A stretch of DNA of 64,000 nucleotides, from positions 1 to 64,000 of the forward strand of contig NW_004190421.2 of assembly GCF_000224145.3 (NCBI RefSeq), given 5' to 3'. This DNA comes from Ciona intestinalis. Lineage: Eukaryota > Chordata > Ascidiacea > Phlebobranchia > Cionidae. Position numbers and translations under genes: made by a program. Every line of letters starts with the position of its first letter. The stretch's first letter is position 1. Positions 1 to 12,700 of the stretch are shown one piece after another. The notes below the pieces were generated by a model that saw nothing but the letters and a program-made list of their open reading frames with translations, was not told where the DNA came from and ran no database searches.

Positions 1-424
1 CCATCAATTAAATTATGATTAAGGTGAAAATAATTACACCATTGTTAAGACAGTGACCATTATGACATCACAATACCTCTCTTGGAAACAATCCTCTTTG
101 GGGTGATGATGATTCTCCGTTTTTCTTGTTTTGGGCTCTGGGAACATAAATGTTGATTACCTACTGAGTTTGGAATATACTGTGGGGTATTTACAAAAAA
201 ACATCTACGCTGACCTGTGCTAAACAGCGCTGGTGTTCATTTTTCTACCCATTACCTTATTAGGTTTGTAGGAAACCGAGGATTTCCGCTTGAGTGGTTT
301 TCTCGTTGGTTTTTCTTTCAACGGACTTTTTGCCAACGTTTGTTTCGGAGAAGATTCTTTGTTCATCACAAAAGTTGCTGAAATAAAAGAACGAATAATT
401 GTAACTTAATTATCCTCACATGGC

Positions 425-605
425 CCGAAAACGACAGTTGTATAACTCGAGTGTTCTGTTTCATACACCTCGTGCCCGCTTGTGAGTTACCACGTATGTA
501 ACTTATTTATCCTCGCATGGCGGGGCAACAACAGTCGTTATAACACAGATGTTCTGTTTTATACACCTCGTGCCGCACTGCCGCTTACGAGTTACACGGG
601 TGTTC
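425..605 (+). repeat. 100-bp repeat family, 2 units
   Basis: Consensus order: tatcctcgcatggcggggc, aacgacagtcgttataacac, gggtgttctgtttcatacac, ctcgtgcccgcttacaagtt, accacgtatgtaacttattt. Divergent copies here. Confidence 0.85.
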
Positions 606-892
606 TGTTTAGTTAATTCAATTTAAATTTGCGTTACAAAAGACATTAAATTATGGTGACATGTATGCCACACTTTCATTCATCAACAAACCCACAACCC
701 ACCTGTGCTGCAGTCACTTATATTCATCACCTCTTGTTTTACTTCAATGTTTTCCTCTGGATAAAAACACCATTATTTGACATTAAGAATAAGGTTCGTG
801 AATATTGAAAGCAAGAGTTTAATCCAAATCCAAGAAAACTTTATAACAAAAACTAAACTTTTTAAAAGTTAATAAAAAAAAATTCGTACCGT

Positions 893-1032
893 TCGCTAAA
901 ACTTTTGCGCGAAATTCTTCAAGCAGGCTCATGTCTGCCGCCGAGTGGATGATCTCTGGTTCCACCGTGTGAGTGATTTCTGGTTCCATCGTGTGGGTGA
1001 TCTCTGGTTCCACCGCGTGGGTGATCTCTGGT
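893..1032 (-). CDS. Possible exon with 8-residue tandem repeat, broken by gap
   Basis: On the minus strand the frame emerges from the gap with repeats of EPEITHT(M/V/A), one per 24 bp. It continues SAADMSLLEEFRAKVLANG to a GTACGA donor. The end looks like ordinary coding sequence. The gene is not recognised and upstream exons are not visible. A noncoding minisatellite is the alternative. Confidence 0.35.
930..1032. repeat. 24-bp tandem repeat running into gap
   Basis: At least four units of gtgatctctggttccaccgtgtg-like sequence, period 24, truncated by the N run at 1033-1157. The period is a multiple of three and the minus-strand frame stays open. Confidence 0.8.
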
Positions 1033-1157
1033 NNNNNNNNNNNNNNNNNNNNNNNNNNNNNNNNNNNNNNNNNNNNNNNNNNNNNNNNNNNNNNNNNNNN
1101 NNNNNNNNNNNNNNNNNNNNNNNNNNNNNNNNNNNNNNNNNNNNNNNNNNNNNNNNN
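1033..1157. other. Assembly gap
   Basis: Run of N inside the 24-bp tandem repeat. Confidence 0.99.
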
Positions 1158-1454
1158 TGATCATACTTTTTTATATTTAACATCTATCCCCGCACTTTTT
1201 TAAAGAAAATAATGTTTCATATTTTAGGTATCACTTAGCGCTATAACATATTCGAAGCTGCATCGGGAGAAAATTCTATAAATATGTTTTTATGACGAAT
1301 ATTAATATTCATAATTAATATTTTTTCGAATTTTAAATTTTTGATTTCAGAATCGGTACCGCTGGGGTCTAGTTAGTACAGTGTCCAAATTTTAGGTTGG
1401 TGGCACCAGTAGAAGGTATCGAAAATGGCCGCTATAATATCTGTATTCTAGGAT

Positions 1455-1530
1455 CACCTTGGTGTTAGGGGGTTAGTGGTTATAGGGCAATAGGGGTTAG
1501 TAGTTAGGGGTTATAGGGGTTAGTGGCAAA
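1455..1530. repeat. GGGGTTA-rich dispersed repeat
   Basis: Irregular copies of ggggttag and gttagtgg. A related patch in the other orientation is at about 50185-50245, with more at 50340-50400. Both adjoin ATATCTGTAT/GATATCCGCTGTAT-like sequence, so this is a dispersed element and not a telomere. Confidence 0.5.
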
Positions 1531-2075
1531 TAAGGTGGGGGAGGAATTCCATGTCCATGGGACAAGTAAATTTGGCTGAGCACTTTATAACAAAAAAAAT
1601 TTTTTTTTTTTTAATTCTCCGATTTATTTTAAAGTTTACGACATTTAATATTCTTAATGTAATAATAACGAGAAACAGGCAATACCCATGTACTGGTGAA
1701 AAACCCTTACACGTTTGTTTGTTTACGACTAAATAACTACTAACCCCTAAATAAACTAACAGTCTCAGTCTCTAACACTTTCCACCAGTCTAATATGTAC
1801 AAAAGAATTCTCCACTAAACTTGCACTCATATCTAATTAACGTTTTAGAACGCATTTGTTGTTTTAAACTTCACTTTGAACGCAATCTGTTTAGAAATTT
1901 CAATCGAAAACAAAAAAAAAATTCAATTTTTGCGCTTCTTGAAAATCAACCAAGCGTTTCAAGTTTGAATAGTAACAAGAGAGCAAATCAAATATTTATT
2001 TCTTTTTCCCCGCAAATAAAAGTACAAATTATAATGACAACTTAACAAAGTTTTAACTAAGTTTATAAAGACGCC

Positions 2076-2333
2076 NNNNNNNNNNNNNNNNNNNNNNNNN
2101 NNNNNNNNNNNNNNNNNNNNNNNNNNNNNNNNNNNNNNNNNNNNNNNNNNNNNNNNNNNNNNNNNNNNNNNNNNNNNNNNNNNNNNNNNNNNNNNNNNNN
2201 NNNNNNNNNNNNNNNNNNNNNNNNNNNNNNNNNNNNNNNNNNNNNNNNNNNNNNNNNNNNNNNNNNNNNNNNNNNNNNNNNNNNNNNNNNNNNNNNNNNN
2301 NNNNNNNNNNNNNNNNNNNNNNNNNNNNNNNNN
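2076..2333. other. Assembly gap
   Basis: Run of N. A 100-bp-family fragment begins directly after it. Confidence 0.99.
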
Positions 2334-2714
2334 GTGTGGTAGTAACATACATGGTAACTCGTAAGCCGGTGTCGCGGAAATCTGGTTCCCAAGAAATCTG
2401 GTTCCTATAGGCCAGAAAAACCTGTTTTATGAGGACATTTTTATTACTCTAATTCTTTTTAAAGATTTATCTTCTTAACAAAAATGTATGCTGTATTTTA
2501 ACATAAATTATACATAATGCCGTATGACCAATGACTACTGCCCGTATCACGTCATCGACAACAAATAAGGGCGACAAACCTTCATTTTTACATTAAATAG
2601 AATAAACTATCTAAAAACATGTCTACATGTATTCAAGTTAACTTCTGGGAACCATATTTTTAGATTTCTGATAAAAATGCATTGTGTCTGCGCATGCGCA
2701 GTAGCTGATGGAAA

Positions 2715-2880
2715 CCAGATTTCCGCGACACCGGCACGGGGTGTATGAAACAAAACACCTGTGTTCTAACGACTATCGTTGTCCCACCACGCGAGGATAA
2801 ACAGGTTACATACGTGGTAACTTGTAATCGGACACGAGGTGTATGAAACAAAACACCCGTGTTACAACGACTGTCGCTTT
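2715..2880 (-). repeat. 100-bp repeat family, degraded
   Basis: Two degraded units in reverse orientation. Short frames here translate the repeat only. Confidence 0.75.
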
Positions 2881-2964
2881 TCGCGGGGATAAATATTCAT
2901 TCAAACAAAGCATTTTTTCAACAACGAAAATATTTTGTTTATTTAAAGAACGAAGAAAATCGCA

Positions 2965-3092
2965 AACTAAAAAATGCAAAGAAAAGAAATAAAACCAGTG
3001 TAGCTCGCCTCGGCGTAAAAAGAACAAACAAAGAAATATCTACACCCAGCGTTGTTCAGCGCAGGCCAGCGTAGATATTTCTTTGTTTGTTT
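2965..3092. mobile_element. Palindromic MITE (CTTTGTTTGTTC type)
   Basis: The two ends are inverted: gaacaaacaaagaaatatct and agatatttctttgtttgtt, with cacccagcgttgttcagcgc between. Looks nonautonomous. Confidence 0.75.
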
Positions 3093-3494
3093 ATTTTTAT
3101 AAAAACTTGTACAACTGACTGCCACATAAAATAACAAACGAAGAAATTAAAATACTTCTAAAATAATTTTTGTTACTTTTATAATATTTCTATCTTGATA
3201 TCTATGTTCCGGTAAGTACGTAATGAATCGAAATTATGACGTAATAGTTATGACGTGCCCAATGAAACAATCTTGTTTCGAATCGCAAAACTTTTTGTGA
3301 CGTCATAATGGACGGAATAATCTGAGGGAAATGAAGCGGAACGAAAGATCACGTGACACAGTGAAGGGAAAATAGAACGAAACTGACTGTGACGTCACAA
3401 AAAATAATTTCGCTTTATTCGAAAGCGCCTGTGACGTCACCGCTTGGCTCTTTATCGCCACCAAGAGGTTAGAAAAGTCGCGATCGCGAAATTA

Positions 3495-3704
3495 TCATGT
3501 GACGTACCAGCAGAGGTAGTGCGCGATCAACGCGAGCACCCACGTCATCAATGATGACGTCATATACGATGATGAGCTGTCTTTATCGGTCGACGTCCAC
3601 GTGGCAGCGGTCAAAGTTGAAAGTATGAGGTCAGAGGTTAAAGTAGGGCTACGGGAGTTAATCAAGCGTGACAATCGTTCCGCTTCACTGGAGCAAGCTT
3701 TCGT
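3495..3704 (-). CDS. RECK: RECK last exon: GPI-anchor signal
   Basis: A TTACAG acceptor opens TKACSSEAERLSRLINSRSP, matching IEACNKEAEKIESLINSDSP. The frame ends with a serine-rich spacer and the hydrophobic tail MTWVLALIAHYLCWYVT before TGA, as expected for GPI attachment. A possible AATAAA (complement of 3414-3419) lies about 80 nt downstream. Confidence 0.9.
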   Translation of the reverse strand, partial: TKACSSEAERLSRLINSRSPTLTSDLILSTLTAATWTSTDKDSSSSYMTSSLMTWVLALIAHYLCWYVT

Positions 3705-6700
3705 CTGTAATATTTATAATTATCAAATAAATTGTTTTTTTTATAAATATTTTTAAATTTAATTAATATTCTTATTTTTTCATTTTCTTAAAGGGAAGAT
3801 AAGTTTTTCAACATTTTTTTACTTTATTTTAACTATGTTTTAAAACTTTATATATTACTTAAATATATATATTTAGTTTTTTCAAAAAACACTTTTACTT
3901 TTTTAATTAACTTTTTATTAACATTTTATTTTTATCTGGTAAAAATACCAATTTCCCACAGCACTGCCCGACACCGGACATGAGGTTCACCTGTAACAAT
4001 GATGGTTTGTCGATGGTTGACAACGTCATAATGACCAAGTCACCCTCCGTGGTTAGTTGGCCATAGGTGGCGCACTCGAGCACGTTAAGATGACGACGTA
4101 ATATCCACACGATGTCGCGCACGGTCACCGGGCCTGAAAATAAGGGGTGTGACGTCATAATTTGTGACGTAATGAATTTTGACGTTATATTTGTGACGCC
4201 ATGGCAACAATCACATAAATAAAAGCATTTATTATTTATCGTCGCATAGCGGGGCAACGACAGTCGTTATTCTGTGCAACTCAATTCGGAATGTGTGTGT
4301 CAATACTTGCGATAACTTTCACGTCAAATTTAACAAGTGGCTCGTTGGTCTAGGGGTATGATTCTCGCTTTGGGTGCGAGAGGTCCCGGGTTCAAATCCC
4401 GGACGAGCCCATTACTTTTAAGTTAAACATCTTTTTTACAACCCTTTTAAAATTACCTTTTCCAATGTTTTTTTTTTATAATTCTTTTTCTGTTATAATA
4501 TTTATATATTATTTTTATTATATTTTTCTTCCTTTATCGTCCATTTGGTAGTAAACAAAGAATATTAACAGAAATATATAACTGTGGTCCAGCAACTTTA
4601 AAAGACGTACGACCACAATAGTAGCAGTGTCGGGCTTTGAACCCGTACCTACCTTTCCATGAACGTTGTGGGATGGCCATTAGGTGGGGTGTGCTGACCA
4701 ACACCCTCAGTAACCCCGCACATATGGGACAACATGAGCCAGGTGGGGTGACAGGTTTGCACCCAGGGTTGGATAATGCTGCGCACTTCACTCCTGCGCA
4801 TGTGCTCAGCTCACCGTCTGGAAGGGAGTAAAGTAAACGTGAAAGAAGAGCAACGGAAAATATTGGTTTAAAAATATATATTTAAAAAAAGAACTTGAAA
4901 ATGAAGGAACCTTAAGCGTAAAGGAAGGGCTACGAGAGATCTTAATTAAAAATTCATTAAAAAATAAAGTTTTGTTTAAATGGGATACCACGACTGTGCG
5001 CCGTGACATCATCGAATGACGTCATCAACACAACTTACCTGTGCCATAGCTGATTGGTCGACAAGGTCCTACGTAATCGGGGAAAATCCCCGTCGCCATT
5101 GCAACGCATGAGCTGTTGTAAGTCACGTGGTCGTGACCGCAGACGCGACGACTTCCGTCCGATGGACATGCCGCCTGTGACGTCATAATAGGGACTGTTA
5201 CGTCATATGTTCATTTAAAGCCTAAGCTTAGTATTAACACAACAGTTTTAACAAATCTGTAACTAACATGAATGTGAGCACATAACATCCCATATTTCCT
5301 AACCGTGCTTATAACAATTAAAACCTATATTTTAGAATAGTGAAGATATGGTTAATCATGTAAATATTCTTTGTTTGCTACCAAATAGGACGTTAAAGGG
5401 AAATAAAAACATGTCCCATCTTACCCCAGCCTACTATAAACAAACCTATTTCATGTGTTACGTCATAAGTAGTTATTATACTTACGTCACAATTCCCTTT
5501 ATGTGAAATCTTCTTGAACCTTCGTGACCTCACAAGTTTACATATGTTGTCATACTGTTTATTGTTGACGTCACACACGGCATTGTTCTTCGACAAATAG
5601 TCGGAATTTGAAAAGAAATGTGATGACGATAGAATGTCCTGGAGTTTAACGACGTAATTAAAATATTGCATTTATTGTTAGAACCAGTAAAGTATACTCA
5701 AGCATAATTTTATTATATTTTCATGGTTTATTATTATCATAAAACTATATTGTTTATCAATTCATAAAAAAGTTGTCTTAATAATCAAAACTGATACAAC
5801 TAAATTTGTCGTTTTATTTTCAATTTAGACAGAATGATATAAAAAAACAACGTTTTGTTTGTTTAAATACATTTTATTGTTATATTTTATATTTTTAGTT
5901 TGAATAAATATGTTCAATTAAACCTATCTGAACTTATTTATATTATTAGTATTTTTTAATATTTTAATACATTTGTGACGTCACAATACCTGATAATCAA
6001 GTTGCCTTCGACGATGTTTGAAAGCTTTTCTACTCTGTGGTAAGATGGCGCTAGAGAGCAACCTTGGACATTGTTTGTTACGTGGAAGACATTCGTATTG
6101 TTGGCAACGGTTTGTACGGGTGAGGCAGACACGCGGTGTCGCTATACACCTAAAAAATATAAATCGTGAAGCGTTCATATTTACCCATATTTGAACAAAA
6201 TGTTTAAACCATAATAATATATATTTGCTAAAGGGTGGGGGGAGACGGGACACCGTTAGCACATAATACTTCAATAAATATCCGGATCGTGTTTTAAACA
6301 TTTAACAACGGTCTATGGGAGTCGCGAGGATACAGTTTCATAATTCTTTGAATGTTCTTTGTTTACTACCAAATGTGACGAGAAAATAGAATGACAATGT
6401 GTTCCATCTTCCCCCACCCTACTATACTTGTGTTTTTCACGTTTATACTTGTAACATTCCTGCTTGAAAATCCCAAAACACGAGTCTAATATACATACTA
6501 CATACAAATGATGCATTTATACGAGTATTATAAAAACTTTGAACCTGAAGCGCCAAAACACGTGCATAATATATAGTAGGGTGGGGAAATATGGAACACC
6601 TTTTCATTTAATTTCTCGCTTCCTTTGGTAGTAAATAAAGAACATTTAAAAAATTATAAAATCATATCCTCACGACTCCATAGACCATTGTTAATTGTTT

Positions 6701-9700
6701 AAAACACGATCAGGGTATTTGAATATTATGTGCTAAAAGTGTCCCATCTTCCCCCGCTCTACTTTACAATACAAACGATGTATCACCTTTCTCTTGATGG
6801 GCATGGGTTGGAAATGCATGGGTCAAGTTGCGAACAAGCACCAGGTTGAATATGGTGATGTGCCAAACCTAAACATCTAGCCACACATAAGCTTCTATAT
6901 GTAACTCCATTAGATCCGCACACTGGTGTGTAGTATGGCTTGCAGTTGCATGGAACACCTGAAGTGGATGGAAATTGGTTAACATGGCGGGGCAAAGACA
7001 GTCGTTATAACATGGGTGTTCTGTTTCATACACCTTGTGTCCGCTTACAAGTTACAACGTATGTAACTTTGTCGGTGGTTGTTTTATCTATGGTTGACAA
7101 CTTGGACAACCCATTAATGGCCACTGGGTTGGAGCAATGTTCGTTAAATGTCTTGCCCAAGAACACATACGCCCACAATGGTAGCAGCGACGAGCCTTGA
7201 ACCCATAACTTTCGTGAGACAGTTACAAGCCCGAATGTTTACAACTATGACGTCACAAACCTGTAAAACGACGTTTGTCTTCCAGCGTGCTGTGTGACGT
7301 CATGCACTGACGTTTCGTACACGTCACGTTACCAGAGAAACAGCTGCAGAAATTGCAATCGACGTAAAAACTCGTTCCGTGACCTATATGACGTCATAAT
7401 AAAAGTTACGTTACAATTATGAATTATACGAATAATTTAAATGGTAGAAGAATAACAACTTTAATGTGGCTGCAGTTTAGCAGGGAAATACAGTTTAGCA
7501 GGGAATTTTAAATTGTTTTAAATTATTTATTCTGTTACTACATTTGTAGAAACAAATAAATTTAAAGTTCGGTCACGGTAAAGAAGATTACATTAATAAA
7601 AACAATAAGACGTTGAAATAAAAGTTGTTGTTATGACACGATCCAACGTAGAGTATAGTGTACTACGTCATAATAACGTCAATATTACGTCACAGCGACG
7701 TCACTAGCCACTCACTTTTAACCTGCCCCGCTAGTTTACAGCTTTGTCGTTTATCAGTACAAGGCAATGGTTCGCAGTATACCAGGTCACCGGAAGTGAC
7801 GCATGTGCAAGACCGGAAGCAACCTTCGCCACGTGACCTGTCCTCGACACGCACCACTGAACCCACGGGTACGATGAACTCTGACCCGTGACCCATGCGG
7901 CAACCTGAGGGGGGTTGGTTAATTGAAGGTAGGGTCATAATAACATAAGCATTGCTTTAACAGGAACAGGTAATACAGCAGGGTGGGGGAAGATGGGACA
8001 TTCCAATTTCTCGTTTCATTTAAGAGTAAAAAAATCATTTANNNNNNNNNNNNNNNNNNNNNNNNNNNNNNNNNNNNNNNNNNNNNNNNNNNNNNNNNNN
8101 NNNNNNNNNNNNNNNNNNNNNNNNNNNNNNNNNNNNNNNNNNNNNNNNNNNNNNNNNNNNNNNNNNGCACATTCTATTCTATATGGGTGAGGTCCTACAG
8201 TGAGGCATGCCATGGGACCTGGATTTAGACCAGAGTTGGCCCATTACCCTAACATTGTATATGCACATTATATTCTATATGGGTGAGGTCCTACAGTGAG
8301 GCATGCCGTGGGACCTGGGATTTAGGCCAGAGTTGGCCCATTACCCCAACATTGTATATGCACATTCTATTCTATATGGGAAGATCCTACAGTGAAGCAT
8401 GCCATGGGACCTGGGATTTAGACCAAGTTGGCCCATTACCCCACCATTGTATATGCACATTCTATTCTTAATGGGTGAGGTCCTACAGCGTGGCACGCCA
8501 TGGGACCTCGGATTTAGACCAGAGTTGGCCCATTACCCCAACATTGTATATGCACATTCTATTCTTAATGGGTGAGGTCCTACAGCGTGGCACGCCATGG
8601 GACCTCGGATTTAGACCAGAGTTGGCCCATTACCCCAACATTGTATATGCACATTCTATTCTTAATGGGTGAGGTCCTACAGCGTGGCACGCCATGGGAC
8701 CTCGGATTTAGACCAGAGTTGGCCCATTACCCCAACATTGTATATGCACATTCTATTCTTAATGGGTGAGGTCCTACAGCGTGGCACGCATCACAACTAA
8801 CCTTAGACCAGACATTGGGTGAGCTTCGATTCCCGACTCCCATATTCGCATGTTGATTTAAATTGATCCCATTTCGTGACGTCAATCCAAGGCTCACTGT
8901 AGATCTGAATATTGTGTTTGTTTAAAATTCTGTTTGTTTTAAATTGTGTTTGTTTAAAATTGTGTTTGTTTTAAATTGTGTTTGTTTAAAATTGTGTTTG
9001 TTTTAAATTGTGTTTGTTTTAAATTGTGTTTGTTTAAAATTGTGTTTGTTTAAAATTCTGTTTGTTTTAAATTGTGTTTGTTTAAAATTGTGTTTGCTTT
9101 AAATTGTGTTTGTTTAAAATTGTGTTTGTTTAAAATTGTGTTTGTTTAAAATTGTGTTTGTTTAAAATTGTGTTTGTTTAAAATTGTGTTTGTTTTAAAT
9201 TGTGTTTGTTTAAAATTATGTTTGTTTAAAATTGTGTTTGTTTTAAATTGTGTTTGTTCTAAATTAAGTTTGGTACGTTGTATTTTTCTGTTTTTTTTCA
9301 GAATTTTTACGTTTGACAATTCTTCTTGTTGTAAAGTGTGTTTGTTTTGTTTTAAATTGTGTTTGTTAAATACCTTCAACTTTATTTCCCAACGTACCCA
9401 GCAGTGTTGCACAACGCAAACCACTCACCTTCTGACACAGTTGATCGCAAGTCTTGGAAACAGCCCTTGAGCAGCACTGAACCTCTCTCAAGAACACGCC
9501 CCCTGTACCGCCATCTAGCGGCTTGCTATCATGCATGAAACATTTCCACATCGGTTCGTGCGGCATCACAGGCCCACATGCAACGTCAAGCTTATCCGCC
9601 ATCACTTGGTCGCTTGTCTCCGTGCGTAAGATGTGACGACACGACGCCTTACATCCTGGTTTTGTCGCGCGGTCGCAACAATGCATGCCTGTGACGTCAT

Positions 9701-12700
9701 AGACGACAAAACGCGGTTAGAAAATACTGAAAGTAAAAAAACTATGCAGGCAATTGATCCGGCACAGTCACTATGGGTTGTCTAAATCGTAAGCCATCCA
9801 AAAAACAATCAACGAAACTTACATACGCTGTAACATGTAAGCTGGCACAAGGTGTATGAAACAGAACACCATAACGACTATCGTTACCCCGCCATGCGAG
9901 TATAAATAAGTTACATACGTGGTTACTGGTAAGCGAGCACGAGGTGTATGAAACAGAACACACGTGTTATAACGACTATCGTTGCCCCGCCATGCGAGGA
10001 TAAATAAGTTACATACGCTGTAACATGTAAGCTGGCACGAGGTGTATGAAACAGAACACCCGTGTTATAACGACTATCGTTGCCCCGCCATGCGAGGATA
10101 AATAAGTTACATACGTTTATCCCGATTAATTAAACTTACTTTCGTTGGAATTCTTCCGAAGTTCGATCGTAAAATTACGTAAACAAGAACCCATTGTTAC
10201 GCCACATCGTGACGCCAATTGTGCTACGTCATCAGTAGTTGGACCTGACTCAGCACGGAATGCGTCATCACATTGATGACGACATAAGCTGCTCGCGTTG
10301 CTACGACGACCACAGCACCTAGTGGAGAAAATGTTTAATTTTATAAACTTAAGACGCCACCTAACGGTTTGGTTCAGTTAATCTTAACCACCACTAGATG
10401 TCATAAGTAACACGTGATGTCAAAACATATTTTGTTTAAAGTCAAACCTAACCAACTGGTTGCCACGTTAATGCGGCTGTACAAAGTATCCGGAATCCGT
10501 CCGTTTTGTCTGCTTTGTCCGGATTTCGCTGCCGCATGCGGAACTCGGTAATGGGTTTGTATACTTCTTCGCAGGCGAATTCGCACGCCGGATACTGTGT
10601 ACAGCCACCTTAAGGCCGAATATGTTGCATTTATTCATAACTTAAATAATCGAAACGCAGATCAAGGCTTGGGTTTTCAATGCCTGCATTGAAATAAACC
10701 TTTTCGGCTCCGGTATTAAAAAACTTGAAATTAACTTTTTGTTAACCAATAGTCTGTCAATACGAAACGCCAATGAAAAATTGCTAAATGCTAAAAAAAA
10801 TACTCAAAACGTCGATACAACATGCTTGGTAAAGCAAGGGTAAAGTAATAACTCACTGTTGTCTGCTTAGTTGTTTGAATATACAAGCGTCAAGCCCCTT
10901 CTCGTTACTTCGGCAGTGACTTGTGATGTCAGCTTTGGAACGGGCCTGTGACGTCATAATAGTTAATTAAACTTTTAGAATACTCAGTTTATTAGAATAA
11001 TTTAGAATACCTATTTTTTAATAAGTAAATAAACCAATTTCGCAACGTCATCAGTTACATACAACGTGGTAAGCTTGCATTTGGATGTGACGTATTTATC
11101 TCTTCGAACGCGATAGCGAAGAAATTTATTAAAACAACGAAGAGAAGATAATTAGCAACAAAACGACCGTAGTTATAACATGCTACCACTCAAATAAAAA
11201 AAAGTTAAAACTATTTCAATAATGTCACATAAAAACTTGGCTGCTAAATCCAGTGATTTATTTAAAGTTTTTAATCGAAGCGAAAATAAATTAAACGTGT
11301 AAGCGTGTCATGTTACATCCCCAACATAGTGGTCGCTCTTATGTTATCCGCAAACTGCAATAAATATGTTTGAGTTGTTTAAAATACATTTTGATTTCCG
11401 TTGAAACTGGGAGCGGAATTTACGGAATTAAACGCGGATTCCCAAAACAGGAAGAGTCGTAACTTTATCTTCCACGCAGTTGTCACCAAGGTTTAATTAA
11501 ACGAATGTCAGTTGACACTAAAGAAGTATCTACACCCAGCGTTGTTCAGCGCAGGACAGCGTAGATATTTCTTTGTTTGTTCTTTTAAGCGGCGTTTACA
11601 CTACAGCGTAGCTCGCCTCGGTGTAAAAGAACAAACAAAGAAATATCTACACCCAGCGTTGTTCAGCGCAGGCCAGCGTAGATATTTTTTGTTTGTTCTT
11701 TTAAGCGGCGTTTACACTACAGCGTAGCTCGCCCCGGTGTAAAAGGAACAAACAAAGAAATATCGACACCAAACAGCACACGGTAACTACAAAGCATTAA
11801 CAACGTATATTCCTTACACGGGTGACGTCAATGAGGCGTAACGACACACAGTGGCGATTGTGACGTCATATTGCCATACATGAAAATGCACTATAACAAT
11901 ATACCCAATTGCCAACAGCGAAAACGACTCATTAAATATTTAATTTTTTTATGAAAATGATTCTTTTTATAAAAAATGTGAATACACGTTTTAAACCTTT
12001 GTTAAACAAATTGTTTAAGCAGTTATTGTTAAAAATATTTTTATATTTTTTTAGGATTTATATAAAATATCGAACGATTAATTCCCACCGTACCCAGGGT
12101 GCCCCCACCCCCAACAACCCCCATGGTAATAATACGGCTGGGAACTTTAGGTAGGGATGCAACCCGGCACCATGACTCCTCGATCCCGTGTTTACGAACA
12201 ATGACTATTGTGACGTGATACGTCTATTGTTGACGTCACAAATGTTTAATAATGAATCAAGGTCACGACTTTTTAGATCAAAATTCGATTCGGAAATTTT
12301 ATTTTAAACAGTTCGCAAGATTTTTTTACGAAATAAACGAATTTTAAAGATTTCTGAAATTCAAGTGTTTCGCATTTAACAAACATTATTATGACCAAAT
12401 ATGACGTTACAATTTGTTATTATGACGTAACAACGAGCACGTGTGTTGCGCGACAAAGCGTGGCAATGTTTTACATGCATGAATGCACATGACGTCGCTT
12501 CTTTAATTTTAAATTAAAAATGGCGGATCACTATTGTGACGTCATCAAAAATCAAACGATTTTTGTTTCCTAATTTTCTAATCGTGATTTTAACAATTTA
12601 TAACGCTCTTTTAGAGTCGTGAGGATACGGTTTTCTAATTCTTCATATATTCTTTGTTTACTATACGAAATGGAACGATAAATATATAATTTATTAAAAA

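Larger units (their letters stand above)
1158..3494. other. Intergenic region downstream of RECK
   Basis: AT-rich. It holds a degenerate GGGGTTA-rich patch (about 1455-1530), fragments of the 100-bp family (2715-2880), a palindromic MITE (2965-3092) and TGACGTCA words from 3298 to 3440. No gene was recognised. Confidence 0.6.

Noticed and set aside
1455..1530. Telomere-like GGGGTTA tract
   Set aside because: Irregular, internal and present again at about 50185-50245 with shared flanks, so a dispersed repeat is the simpler explanation.
3907..3990. RECK ending at 3907 by reading through the penultimate exon
   Set aside because: The read-through tail has no GPI signal. The CAG/GTGAAC donor joins in phase to 3704-3495, which matches the vertebrate RECK C-terminus.
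8168..8769. Repeated MRSYSVARHGTSDLDQ frames as a repetitive protein
   Set aside because: Translation of the 97-bp array; the frame shifts from unit to unit.
8167..9266. CRISPR-like array
   Set aside because: The units are contiguous tandem repeats without unique spacers, and the genome is eukaryotic.
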